Assembly (NCBI GenBank): GCA_022410635.1
Contig: JAJVDF010000138.1
Location: 1,047,379-1,111,378 of the forward strand
Origin: Tretioscincus oriximinensis
Lineage: Eukaryota > Chordata > Lepidosauria > Squamata > Gymnophthalmidae
Length of the DNA: 64,000 nt
Direction: 5' to 3'
Of the stretch, positions 1-10,904 are shown in pieces (the first letter of the stretch is position 1; each line of letters starts with the position of its first letter). Below the pieces are notes generated by a model. The model was given only the letters and a program-made list of their open reading frames with translations, was not told the DNA's origin and ran no database searches. A program made the position numbers and the translations under genes.

Positions 1-95
1 TCTTCTTCTTCTTCTTCTTCTTCTTCTTCTTCTTCTTCTTCTTCTTCTTCTTCTTCTTCTTCTTCTTCTTCTTCTTCTTCTTCTTCTTCTTCTTC
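1..95 (+). repeat. (TCT)n microsatellite at the left edge
   Basis: Uninterrupted TCT triplets run from the first base to about position 95, so the true length is unknown. Two tRNA-derived SINEs in this window (ending near 17246 and 34790) also finish in TTC-type tracts. This array could therefore be the tail of a SINE whose body lies left of the window. Confidence 0.97.
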
Positions 96-940
96 ATATA
101 AGGACCAATCTACAACTGCCAATATTGCTAGACGAAACATTGGGATTTTTTGATCTGCCCTACCTAAAACCAGTGGGTTGTGTTGTGAGCGTCTGCAGGG
201 TGTGTGTTTGGTAATCAGTTGCAGCCAGAATAGCTAAGTCCCCTCACACTTTTAAGATTGACATGTGTAGTAGGTTTATTCTGTGTGTGTGTGTGTGACA
301 ACAGTTTATGAAGCGACTTCAGCTCCTGAAAAGCTCAAAGCATAATTAACAATAATCCGTAAGCCGTAAGGATATATCCGTTGTCAGTGATCCAGATGTG
401 TTTTTTTATTATTATTTTTGCCCTTTTGCGTTGATGATCTGATAAATTCACTGTTCACAAAATACTAGTTTTTCCTTAAATATTATACATATACATATAT
501 AATATATATATATATACATTATACATATATTTTTTCTGTCCTTTTTTTTCTCTCTTAGGCCTCAAAAACAACTTGATGCAGCTATGGTTCTTTCTGCGTT
601 GTCATCATCATAGTTAATTTTTTTTAAAAAAAATTAATTATTGCTGTAATAATTGTAAAATAAAATTCTCTGTATAGTTTCAACGCATGTCTGTGTATAT
701 TAAATGAAAAGAGAGGGGGGGGGATTCAAGGGGGGAGGGCAAAACCTCTGCTTCTGTACGTACCACCTGGATTTGATAAATTTGTGAGTTTTTATTTTTT
801 AAAGTCCAGTGCGGAATAGGTGTCTTTAAGGTTTTTCTTTTTTTTCTCTCTCTTTTGTATATATAGATTTTAAAAATGTACATATGTGTGAACCAAATTG
901 TACAAGAAAGTATATATTTTTGGCTAATAAACCATTGCCA
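96..940 (+). other. Possible 3' UTR end of a gene to the left
   Basis: This AT-rich, mostly non-repetitive stretch has no supported coding frame. It contains two canonical poly(A) signals on the + strand: AATAAA at 659-664, and AATAAA at 926-931 in the context ggctAATAAAccattgcc. T-rich tracts, an AT dinucleotide run (about 481-530) and ATTTA-like motifs are typical of long vertebrate 3' UTRs. No repeat termini were recognised. The host gene cannot be named because no coding sequence is visible. It could also be ordinary AT-rich intergenic DNA. Confidence 0.33.
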
Positions 941-1271
941 CTTTGACTACGGTTTTCTGAGACCTGCTGGAACGTATGACTGGAATCGTTTCTTCCACTT
1001 TGAAAAATTACCGCTGTGGGTGTCCATTTTTCCAAAGTGAGTGGTTGCATTTTAAGTCAAATGTCTTGATCTGATCGTTTTTCTATCAATGGAGAATGGA
1101 ATTCAATAGAAATTCTGGGTATCATATAGGCGCTTGATACTGTGGGCCTTAATCCAGTGTGTGTTCTGGATATAATCCAGTATAAGGCCCAACGCTAAGA
1201 TTTGAAACCTGCTGTCTACAGGTTCCCAGTTCTGGATATAATCTGCTCAGTGCACAAAGAGTCATTCATGG

Positions 1272-1660
1272 TTGGGATCGTTAAAAATACATAGAATGTC
1301 TGTCTCCAAAGGCATTTGCATGGTGTGGGGAGTGGCTGAAGGTTTTGCTTGTGTCTTCTACTGTGATGCTCAGAAGCCATTGGTGGGCCACTGCGTGAGA
1401 TTGCATGCTGGGCTCGATGGGCTAAGGCTTGATCCAGTTTTTGTCTTGAATAGAGATGCCCAAGTGTTACCTTCAGGTTGGGGAGACAGGATGACTCTGA
1501 AGACAGTTTGCAAGGAATTGAGAGAAGATGAAGTTTATGCCTTCATCTTCTGCCTGAGATGGCCAGAAGAATGTGGTGGAACTTTGTGTGAAACAGAAGG
1601 TTTGACTAGACTGGTCTGTGGTCTAATTCGCTAAGGGTTTTCTTATGTTATATTCTAATG
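1272..1660 (+). mobile_element. CR1-type LINE 3' end fragments
   Basis: The segment carries phrases typical of the 3' end of amniote CR1 LINEs: 'attggtgggccactg' near 1380, 'gggctcgatgggct' near 1410 followed by 'ttgatccag', and a terminal 'ttcttatgtta' near 1640. The block 1455-1580 resembles the CR1 tail at 61185-61300 (caggttgg...agacagg/agacaga...cttcatcttct). Two adjacent or tandem tails may be present. The 120-residue open frame across it (1272-1634) is fortuitous. Confidence 0.6.
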
Positions 1661-2935
1661 CATATGGTCAAGAGGGACAATATTTTAAGAGGAAAAGCAA
1701 GCCATTGCCACACTTTGGAGTATTCCGGTATAGACAAAACATTTTTCACCTGTTGGTCTGTTGGGTCTTAACAAGCGCATGCATATTCCCCTGAGTTTGA
1801 CCCAAGTAAATTTGTATGGCTGCCCATTCTGAATTTACCAGTTCTAGGTGGTCTACATTTGGGGCCCAGGTTCACACCTAAGCTTTAATCCAGTTTTACT
1901 CTGCTTTTCAGGATGGAAAAAACACATCAGTAAAGTGAACTGTCTTTTTCTTTCCCCATTGTATGAACCAAAGGTGTTTTTCCAGGTCAGGCAATGCCAT
2001 AGGGGAAACTTGTAGCCACTTTGTTGGTATGTCCTCTTACTCTGAAGATGCACTGAATGGGGATTAAAACCTAGGGGTGTGACCAGGGCAGGGAGTGGGG
2101 GGACGATGCTTGTTTTTGGTGACTTGCCTGGCTTCAAATAGAAAAGTGAAACAGGCTGGAAAACTTTTCACAGGGGAAAAAAGGAAGGTGTAAATGAAAA
2201 AGTAAAAAAAAAAACACCCAAAACTTAACCTTGTTCTCTACCCTCCTCTGTGACTCTTTTTTCTTGCCTTCTTGAAGCTGTGGTTTAAGAGGGAGTGTGA
2301 ACAGGAGGGCTTGAGAAGGAGAGAGAGACTAGGATCGCTATCTTCCTGTGATTATTTTATATTCATTACCCAACCGTTTCTGTTTATTAAGAAGGAGGAG
2401 AGAGAGAGAGAGGAGTCACCCTCAACGGGAACAAGTATTTCAAATCTGGCTGTTGCTACCACTGCTTACTTGCTGAAAGCTGAAGTCTGAGCGCCCTCTG
2501 CAGGCAGACAGCACCATGTTTCTTTTAGGATTGCTCAGGCACCAACTTTTAACTGGTTTGGGGGCTAAATTGGGGAGGGGAATGCTGAGGGGCAGATAGT
2601 GCTGCAACCTGTTTTAACAGCCTTTCCAGGTAAGTATGCAAGGAGGAGTATCTTGCCTCCCTCCCCTCCCAGCTTTGGGCCTTGATCATTGCCAAAAAAA
2701 CTCAAACTGGTTGGCTGCAGCTCCTCGTTTTGCAAAAGACTAAAAGTTNCATGGCCATAGCTCATCAAAAATGCATTTTTTCACATCTGGCTTGCAAAAT
2801 TTCTTCTGCGGCCCTTGCCTTGGGCCTGGCGAGGAGGTTCATGTGGTCTGTGCGGTATCCACATGTGCTTTGACCGTGGACAGCTCTGTATAAACCGAGG
2901 ATTGTATAGGAAGAACCTGTGTTCGCTTTCTTCTA
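1661..2935. other. No gene seen; mixed single-copy-like DNA
   Basis: No recognisable exon, RNA gene or complete repeat was found. A short GA tract lies at about 2397-2416, where the local reading frame gives a Glu/Arg run. Weak similarity to the 45690-45800 and 48330-48440 repeat pair near 1860-2110 was considered but is not secure. Confidence 0.4.
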
Positions 2936-3475
2936 ACTGTTGAAAACTTAATTTAGTCATTTTTCTCTCTTTTTCTTTCTCTACATCGTCCTCGTTATCT
3001 CTTTCCTCCCTCTTTCTACTTAATTAATCAATTATTTTTCTTTCTCTCTGTTTAATTCTTTCTCTTTTTAATTCATTCATTCTTTTTGCCTCTTTAATTC
3101 ATTTTTCCCTCTTCATACCTTCCTTTAATTTATTCTCTTTTATTCATTCTTTTTCTATCCCTTCNTCCTTCCTTCTCCCTTTTTAATCATTCTTTCTTTT
3201 CCTCTTTAATTCATTCTGATTTTTTTATTTTCTTTTCCTTTAAGTTATTCTCTCTTTAATTTACGCTTTCTATCTTATCTTAATTCCTCCATTCTCTTTC
3301 CTTCTTTAATTTTTTCTGTCTTCAGCTCTCTCATTAATTCATTATTTTACTCTATCTCTCCTTAATTCCTTCTTTTTCTCTTTTTAACTCAATCATTCTT
3401 TTCATCCTTTCTCTTCCTCCTTAATTTCTCCCATCTCTCTCTCTTTTTAATTCATCCATGCATTCTCTCTTTGGA
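2936..3475 (+). repeat. Degenerate pyrimidine-rich tandem array
   Basis: About 540 bases are almost purely T/C on the + strand, with irregular repetition of units such as TTTAATTCATTC and TTTCTCTTTAATTC. The unit drifts in length, so this is a decayed simple-sequence array. No coding potential. Confidence 0.85.
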
Positions 3476-3720
3476 GAGGGGGTAGCAAAAACGGCCTGGG
3501 AGCAGCCCAGTGCCTTAGCAGGAAGGCCTTTCGACCTCTGCGCTGCTTGCTTCTGAGCCCGGGTGCCGGAAGAGTATCTGAGCTGGTTGCATATTGATGG
3601 AGCAGCCCAGGCAGCCGGACATTTCAGGCGTTGTGGGAATGTGCTGGTGAGTGATGGAAGAGGCCTTGTGTAACCTCAATAGGCCGCCAATATGATCTAT
3701 AGCAGCCCAAGGACCTTATT
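3476..3720. other. GC-richer non-repetitive segment
   Basis: The composition changes sharply after the pyrimidine desert: moderately GC-rich sequence with several CpGs (tttcgacctctgcgctgc, cccgggtgccggaag). I saw no repeat similarity elsewhere in the window. It could be a conserved element or a small relic of a GC-rich transposon. No open frame is convincing. Confidence 0.2.
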
Positions 3721-4173
3721 ACTCGGTGTTGGTAGCTATTGATTGCCCTTTTCCTTTCTTCTGCTCCTTCCCACCCCAAAAAGAGAGCAATGAACTGACA
3801 GGGAAAAGAGGTGAATTCCTATAGACTTCCCCTTCTTTCTTCTTATTTTTCTCCATTTTGAGGAGAAAAAAAAAAGGAGGGAGGGAAGGAACCCAGAGCA
3901 TGGAGGAGAACATTGTACTGGTTGGTTTGAGCTACTAGTGAAAAAGTTTGCAGGACATTTTTCAATGATGAGCACTGCTCTGATCCATTCTACACTGAGC
4001 CTTATGTAGGGCTGCGTCTCGGAATAGGAGCCTATAGTCTATAATGGAAGGTGGCTGGCCAAGCTGTTCCCCAAAATATAATCTAGAATAAAGTTCCGGG
4101 TGGACAGGGCCTCTGTGGATTTCTGGTTTGGAGTAGTCTCTGCTGATCTATGTTAGGCTCTGATCCCCATTAT

Positions 4174-4350
4174 CAGGGGTAGNGAAGCTTTTTTATGGCA
4201 GGGACTATTTGGATATTTGCACCATCAATGGAGGGCAATACCCCCTCCGCTCCCCACCCCTTCCCCTCCCCTTCCTCCCTCCTCTTTTTGTATTTCCCTT
4301 TATGTTTTAATAAAGTGAGGAACCATTATTTAACCAAGATGGGGTGGGGC
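4174..4350 (+). mobile_element. hAT-like non-autonomous element, fragment
   Basis: It begins with a caggggtagngaagc terminus, contains a C-rich centre and then 'atgttttaataaagtgagg' followed by 'aaccattatttaacca'. The same ordered landmarks occur in the fuller copy at 46145-46578 (gggtttggggaacct, C-rich centre, atgttttaataaattgagg). The right terminal inverted repeat is missing, so this copy is truncated. Confidence 0.6.
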
Positions 4351-4370
4351 CAAATAGTTCTGTGAGGCAG

Positions 4371-5635
4371 AATTCCCTTGTCCCATGTACAGAATTGGAA
4401 ACTGTATGAGAATCTATGCAGTCTGCAAGATAGTCTATCCTTGCACAAGATCCGAGATCTCGTGGATGGGTACACACACACACACAAAAAAAAATGAGCA
4501 TCCATTTCATCAGAAATGACATTTTTATGTCACTTTCAGTATTTGCTTCTGGGGCAATGGTTCCTGTCACGCCCAGGAAGTGACATCACAAACAATGCAC
4601 TTGCTCTTTGCGCGTGTGATTACCCAGAGCTGCTCATGATATACTTCCTCTGTGACATTTTACTTTTGGAAGTTCCCATCATTGCCCCTGCATTAGACCT
4701 TGAAGCTGGATGAGTTAGTTTTCCTACAAATTTAGAAGGCCCTGAGTGTAGCAAAGGTTGAGTTTTGAAGTGCTTTTTTAAATCAAAGATGGAATATTTA
4801 GCCTGGTGGGCAAACACTCCTGTAAAAGCAAAGGGTAGAAGGCATTCATGGAGAATGTGATGCTATCACTGCGTTATATATGCAAATATATTTCACAAGT
4901 TTCTGAAGCTGGACTCCACAAGGGTTTTATCCATCTTTGCTCCTGAAGAGCTGGACCAAAATAGGTGGGGGGAACTTTACCTTGTTTTTTTCTTGGTTTC
5001 ATCCAATTCCTCCAGATAGAAGTTGGATTAAAAGTGTGTCTTTGACTCTGACCTGGGTGTGGAATTGGAGTTTGTAGCTGGGCATACCATTGTGACAGAA
5101 TAGAAACCCTGTGGCCCTCTAGATATTGCTGGCTAAAAATACCACCAGGTTCAAATAAATACAAGAATCAGTAGGAGTTGCGTTCTTCTGGAAGACCCTA
5201 GTTTGGACATACAATAATGAATTGGTGAAAGCATACCTTGGGTAGGTTTCCCAAATAAAATCCAGGATAGAGCTTTGGAGTGTTAATGGGTACAAAAAAG
5301 TGATTCTTTCTCTCTCCCCAGATGCAGGAGACATTAGAAGCTGCATCTGGTTAAGGGCTTTTCTTTTGACCATTAAAAGTCCAAANCTCTATCACAGATT
5401 TTATGTGTGATCTCTGTTGATCTCTAAGGGACCTTTCAAGGGAGCAGTGTGGTTCTCATCCAGCTGTATCCAGCTGTTTATGTCACTATAGTTGAGTATC
5501 ATAGAATAAAACATGTCTTTAATATTAACAAGACTTGCATTGCTGAGTCCAAGGCTTTGAGGTCTTTAGGGGCCAATGATAGGGCTCTGAACATTGAACT
5601 CATTGGTACTATGGATTGCACGGCAGAGATGGTAA
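4371..5635. other. No gene seen; one weak repeat fragment
   Basis: No exon or RNA gene was recognised. A short piece near 5245-5320 (cccaaataaaatccaggatagag) resembles the interspersed repeat at 16822-16968 and 28622-28770, but it is too diverged to delimit. Confidence 0.35.
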
Positions 5636-5870
5636 GTGATACGCATGGAGCCCAGCTGATGCTGCGCTGTGCCGGAACAAAGGGGAGAGCAAAGCCGAGG
5701 AACAGGGAAAACTATACAGTGTAGACGCTTGGTGAGCTTCTAGAGGGAGCCTGTTCCACAGTGTGGGAGTCACCACAAAGAAGGCCCTCCAACATCTCTG
5801 CAAGGGATGGAACTACCGAAAGGCCTTCTCCTTGAGATCTTTATGGGAGAAGGCACTTGTGGAAAAATGC
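5636..5870 (-). mobile_element. L2-type LINE 3' fragment
   Basis: Read on the - strand this matches the 3'-terminal part of the L2 reverse transcriptase ORF. The - frame gives a stretch reading FFVVTPTLWNRLPLEA, the diverged C-terminal '(V)APxLWNSLPxE' motif of L2 elements. The + strand shows the sister phrases 'gagggagcctgttccaca' and 'gtgggagtcaccacaaag', also present around 18920-18960 and 55840-55880. Truncated and frameshifted. Confidence 0.65.
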
Positions 5871-6180
5871 TAAGAAAACTGCTTTTCCCTGTTTTTATTC
5901 CATAATAAACCATTTCTTCACAGTTTCCTTGCGCTAGAATGGCCTGATTGGTTTGAAATCGTATGGCAATCATGTGTTAATAGCATAAGGAAAATGTGAA
6001 AGAAACAACACCTAGATGCACCCCCAGAAAGTGGGCCTGCATCTAGACATGGTCAATAATCAAGTCACATGTGAATCTCACCAAGTTGTCATATAAACCA
6101 ACAGATTTCAGGTTTTGAAACAGATGAAACATATGATTGGTTTACCAAGAGAACCATTAGATAGGGTTACTGGGAGAAGG

Positions 6181-6400
6181 CTGCAAAGTATCCAACAACA
6201 CGGGGAGAAGAGGCTACTAGATTTCTTCTTGACAACCAGCGATCAAAATGGTGGACAGGAGTGTGTATTACGTGTCAGGAGCTGACAGAATGGCAAAACT
6301 CAGAATATATTGCAAAGATGTGAATGAGGTGCATTAAAAAGCGGTAAACAGATGGACCAGATTCTCAAGAAATTCCAGAATAGACAAGTGCAGCATGAAT
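6181..6400 (+). repeat. Interspersed repeat family A, copy 1
   Basis: It shares ordered landmarks with copies at 18261-18660, 26385-26480, 32525-32730 and 59030-59375 (-). These are 'tcttgacaaccagc', an 'aaaatgg' block, 'ctgacagaatggcaaaactc', 'agaatatat' and an ending like 'attccagaatagacaagt'. I could not assign the family; no terminal repeats or target duplications were identified. Confidence 0.6.
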
Positions 6401-6639
6401 ATAGCCTGGCCCTCCTTGCTCCCATTGACTTTGCCTATGGAACTACCTCAGGGTTTTAGGACTGCCTGTTTGATACCCAGGCTATGAAGAAGTTCCACCA
6501 CAAACCACCAAACATTCAGCAGCATCTGAGGCATGTTTATTCAGAAGCAAGTCCCATTAGATCTCATCACTCTCGCATCCAAGGAGGTGTGTCCATAATG
6601 AAAGCCTATGAAAATAAATTCTAACCGGGGCGTGTGGGT

Positions 6640-7130
6640 CCATTAATGCTTCTTAAAACACTCAAGGAGGCCAGGGAGAGGGTCTCTTGGATCTCAGCGC
6701 CAGCTAAATCCCTCCCCAAGTTTGCTTTTAATTGGAAAAAGCTGAAAATATGCATCTAAAGCTGAAAGGGCTTTAAAGGGGGAGGGGGGGAGGGGGAGAC
6801 ACTGAGGGCTGGAGAGAGAAAAAATACTTCTGCTTCCTTCAGCAAAGTGTTGAAAACCGGCCAGTTTTGCAAGAGGTCAAACCACTTAGAGTCAGTTTAG
6901 TTCTACCTGGCAGTTTTGAGAGAGCTGGTGGGAAAGGACAAAAGCTTTTTCAACCTGCAAAGAATAATAGGTTTATAATGGGGGGTGAGGGTGGGGAATA
7001 GGGTTCTCTTTGACCATTAAGGAAATTAAAGGGGACACTTCTGCTCATAACTGTTAACTCCTTCTTGGTTCTGAAGTCAGGAAGTCTGGAGCAATCAAAT
7101 TAAAAGGACTTCAGATTTGCCTTTTCTTTG
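6640..7130. other. Candidate conserved non-coding segment
   Basis: Non-repetitive DNA with balanced composition and homeodomain/octamer-like words (tttgcttttaattgg, atatgcatctaaag). It is interrupted only by a G-rich run at about 6779-6800. Nothing similar is seen elsewhere in the window and no coding frame is supported. Conservation is inferred from texture alone. Confidence 0.2.
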
Positions 7131-7390
7131 CTTTCACCTTTCTGCATAACCCCCCCTCCCCTGTAGGTTTCTCTCCCCCCCACCCTCCTCCCCCTTTTCT
7201 TTCTTTGGCAGACAACCTCAAGAACCAGTCTTGCGCAATTGCAGAATAATAAAATAGGCTACAAGTCAGGCCTGCAATGAGGTTGTTGGCAAATTCTGTT
7301 TAAACCTAACAGAAGCACNTTGTTATGAGAGAGCCAAGCAAGGCTACTGAACCAAGTTGTAGTTATTAGTGTCAACCTGGGTCCAAAATG

Positions 7391-7570
7391 CCTAGCAAGG
7401 GGTCTCATAGCACCTTGGAGGCCAACAAGGAAGAGGTAGGCAGCGTGAGCTTCCGTAGACAAGTCTACTTCTTCAGGTTCATCCGAGGAATGTGCCAGTT
7501 TGACGCTGAATGCTCATGCTGCCTGCTTTATATTTGTTAGTATCTAATTTGCCACGAGACCTCCTCGTTG
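7391..7570. mobile_element. Penelope-like hairpin repeat, diverged copy
   Basis: The left arm (from 7392, tagcaaggggtctcatagca) and the right arm (to about 7570, tttgccacgagacctcctcg) are imperfect inverted repeats. They meet near 'gacaagtctacttcttcagg' at about 7458-7477. The same arm occurs singly at 19555-19635, 20676-20765 and 63233-63355, and as hairpins at 44259-44413 and 45354-45560. The arm (actaac...agctttcgtagac...ctacttcttcag) resembles the terminal repeat of Penelope-like elements known to me from reptile genomes. The family name is from memory. Confidence 0.6.
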
Positions 7571-8672
7571 TTGTTATTTTATTACAAAACCTAGTACAAT
7601 TCCCAACACCACATCATGTGCTGGTGGTTGGTCCTCGCAACGCATCGGGCCCCTTCCACGTGGATGTGACTATGTATCTGAACATAACGGGTTTGAATTC
7701 CAACAGTTCACAGGTGATGACTTTGTTCAGTTCTCTTTCCCTGTTCTTTATGTTTATTATTTTGAAGAAACGGACAGGTTAATCTGCATCCATCCACGCA
7801 AGGGCTCTTGCAGCATCTTAGGCACTGGTGGGCAAATGCCAAATGGTTGTTCCGAAGACAACCGCCGTCAGTCTCACACTGCAGCCAGTCACGTCAGCAA
7901 GTTTCTGAATGCAGCTCCACGTTTGCCTCCAAAGACGCCTTCAAAGATCAGCACTTTCTGAAGGACAGACCTGGCAGCTCCAGGGCCAACTTTGGAGGTC
8001 ATGTAGTGGCGTCTTCCAAAGTTGCATTAGTAACTGCTCACGGGATGCCACCTCGCTTTGCTTGTGTCCATGGTAAAAGCATACCTCTTCACCCAGGCTG
8101 CAAGTGCATCATATTTGTTGCAACATCATATTTGTTCCACACATGCCAATGGAGTTTTCACAAAGCACCAGGAAATACAATGCAACTGGAAAAAAGGTCC
8201 TTTGCCTCTTTGTTGATCTTTTCCAAAATGGCCAATCCTGCAGCCACGGAGGTGAGAAGCTTTCCTGTGTTTACGATGCTGAAANGGATTACCAGGATAC
8301 TGTGAGAAGATGCTAGCCCAAGACGATGCAGAATTGCATACTGAGCATNCTCAGTATTTACTATCTGGTTAGTCGTCCTGTCTGTTCCCATGAATTGAAA
8401 GCTTTTCCAATGGTTTGTTTGTCAAACAATGAGGGTACGTATCTTGGACTCATGATTGGGTTATTTCAGAACTTAATGCCATTCAGGGGAGAGGGGGAGA
8501 GAAGACTTTTGACTCCCTGCTCCCCTCTGCCTTTGTTTCTCCAGGAAGAGAGAGATAAATTTTCTTTCCACATTTTCTAAACCCAAGCTAGATTTTCTGG
8601 TTTAGATAATTCCATCAGAAAGTATCTTGCCATGTAGCTGATGTGCTTCTGTCTCTCTTCTCTCTCTCTCTC
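7571..8672. other. No recognised feature; several meaningless ORFs
   Basis: Several overlapping open frames of 70-165 codons cross this block on both strands. None shows a domain or motif I recognise, and they are mutually inconsistent. A decayed transposon is possible, but no termini were seen. Confidence 0.35.
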
Positions 8673-8924
8673 TGAAGAAGAAAAAGAAGACTTGGGTTTT
8701 TTACCCCACTTTTTTCAATCCAAAGGGAATCAAAGTGGCTTATATAATGTTCTGTTCTTCTCTTCACAACAGACACCTTGTGAAGTGGGTGAGGCTGAGA
8801 GAGCTCTGAAGAACTGTGAATAGCCCAAGGTCACCCAGCAGGCTTCTGTGGAGTACAGGATTGAACCGGGAGACTTCCAGATAAGAGTCTGACACTCTAA
8901 CCACTACACCAGACTGGCTCTCAG
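8673..8924 (-). mobile_element. tRNA-derived SINE, (TTC)n-tail type
   Basis: Read on the - strand it starts 'gagccagtctggtgtagtgg', a tRNA-like head with A-box character. A B-box-like 'ggttcaatcc' follows, then the unique body 'cctcacccacttcacaaggt' and 'gtgaagagaagaacagaac'. It ends with an 'actttgattccc' block and a short pyrimidine tail. Sister copies are at 39133-39436 (-) and 19451-19790 (+). Confidence 0.85.
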
Positions 8925-9189
8925 TAGACTGGAAGCTGAATTAAAATTTAGGTGTGACTCAGACTTAAGCATTTGTTATTTCAGGGCCTCCATCCCCTTT
9001 CCCAAGGATAAACACAATAGCCCCTTTTTTGTGTGTTTCTGGAATTTGTGAAGACATTTAAGGAGCTCTGTTCAGCTGCTGTTATTTTTTGTGTGCTGAT
9101 TTTTAGGCTATTCTAACAGGATTTTAGGGGGAATGCTTGAAAGTGATTTTTTTAAATATTTAAAATAAGGAGATTATAAACTAAAAATG

Positions 9190-9560
9190 ATTTAGCATTC
9201 CTAAGAAGAAAGGAGGAAATGCAAAGGAAACGCATTGCAAAGACTTCATGGCTATTCTTCAATCTTTTCCCAGGATCAGTATTGTGTAATAAAGGCTGAT
9301 TTTGTCCAGACAAGCTCAGGTAAATCCCGTTTTACGAGCTCCTGCAATATTAGTTGACATCTTTACAAGCACTCAGCTGAAGGCTGTTAGCCTAAAGCTA
9401 AGTGGTCAAGAAGGCATGACTTCTATTGCCTCCCACTTGACAAATGCTCACTTTAAAAGCAAAGACTTTTTTTATTTGCATTTCTATGCTGCGCTCTACT
9501 GGAATGTCTAAGGCTCTTCTGAAGTGTCTTAAGCTCCTCTGTGCAAATATAGAACACTCC
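9190..9560. other. Candidate conserved non-coding segment
   Basis: Non-repetitive DNA with balanced base composition, including 'attgtgtaataaaggctg', 'tttatttgcatttctatg' (octamer-like ATTTGCAT) and 'cttcctaag'-type words. It resembles no other part of the window and encodes nothing recognisable. A conserved enhancer is an inference only. Confidence 0.22.
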
Positions 9561-9819
9561 TGCTACAGTGGATTAGGAAAGTGAACTAGATTTAGATAAG
9601 TGCAAATCAGACAGTAGCCTGCTCTAGGATCCAAACAGCAGGTCGGTATTACAGGATATAATTTAAAATCAGGTCCAATTTAGAAAGGTCCTTTAGCTTC
9701 TATATTAACTTTAGTGCTTATGACCATTAAACACTGTATGGGTGAGTGTAGGTTCTACAACTAAGNGTAGGCAGATTGCTCTCATAGCATATACAGTACA
9801 TAGATATTGAGATACATTG

Positions 9820-10714
9820 ATGTACGTCAGTGTGGTCCAACCTTTTCTTACCCGAGTGCCGATCAATCTTTTGTGTAGGAATGCAAGGGCCAGAGTGATG
9901 TCACTTCCTGTCCCTCCCTGGAAGTGATGTTACTTCTGGGATGGGACAGGAAGTGATGTCACTCNGGATGTCATTCCCAGAAGCAGATTCTGGAAGTGAC
10001 ATCGTTGAATGTCAGCATCTTGGGCAAATGGGCGATGAAGAGGCCAGGCAGCTACTAGCATCAGTGACTTAGCCTAAGATGCTGACACTCACAGCCGCCT
10101 GGCTGCTTCGCCGCCCGCTTGCACAAGACGCCAATGCTCGCAGCCACCTACCTGCATTGCTCACAACACCCCGCTTGTCTTGGGCAAGCGGGATGTTCCG
10201 AGCAAAGCACCCGGGGAGTTGTGAGCATCGGCATCTTGGCCCAAGATGCCCGCACTCACAGCTGCCTGGTCGCTTTGACCTAACACTGCACTAGTGTTAG
10301 GATCGAAGGGACCAGGCAGAAGGTGTTATGTGAGCAGGCAGCTGTGAGCGCCAGCTGCTTTGCCGCTTCTACGCTGACCAGCGCTGGCTGCTGAGGGCTC
10401 TTCAGGGGATTTGGCGATTCCCACCTTCAGTACTGGTTCCTGTTCTGCATAGGAGTCACCATGTTAGGGGAACTCTGCCCTCCGTTCCCCCAACACGGCT
10501 ACTGGGAGAGTGGGCGGCACTGCTAGCGCCATGTTGGGGGAANAGAGGGCGCAGTTCCCCAAACATGGTGACTCCAGTGTGGAAAAGGAGCCATTAACTG
10601 TATGCGCGNCATTAGGGAACTGCCTGCAGAGCACTCCGTGGCCACCTGGGCCCTTTGCAGGCCACAAAAATGGTGTGGCCCATGGGCCGTGGGTTGGACC
10701 ACGCTGATGTACAT
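9820..10714. mobile_element. Complete hAT-like non-autonomous element
   Basis: The element spans 9828-10706 (879 bp). Its ends are near-perfect terminal inverted repeats: cagtgtggtccaacc at the left, and the reverse complement of cagcgtggtccaacc at the right (14/15). It is flanked by an 8-bp target duplication, atgtacgt (9820-9827) and atgtacat (10707-10714), 7/8 identical. An 8-bp duplication with a CAG-starting terminus is the hallmark of hAT transposons. No transposase frame is visible, so it depends on another source. The interior is GC-rich and rich in secondary palindromes: a 44-bp arm pair at 10455-10498/10529-10572 and a hairpin at 10262-10319. Repeated 'ggaagtgatgtcact' words lie at 9890-10010. 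Confidence 0.85.
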
Positions 10715-10904
10715 GAAAACACATTTCTCCTCGCAGCACAAGGGTTCATATACTACAAAGCATTACTACAGTAAATAAAATATTCTGTTTCATATTTTTA
10801 GGGTGGGTGAACCTCATTCTTTAATTTTGCCTTGAGCACACAAATAGCTTGATTGGTGTCTCTGTGGGTTCAATCCTGGCAAGTCTCTACAACAAAGAAG
10901 ATTA

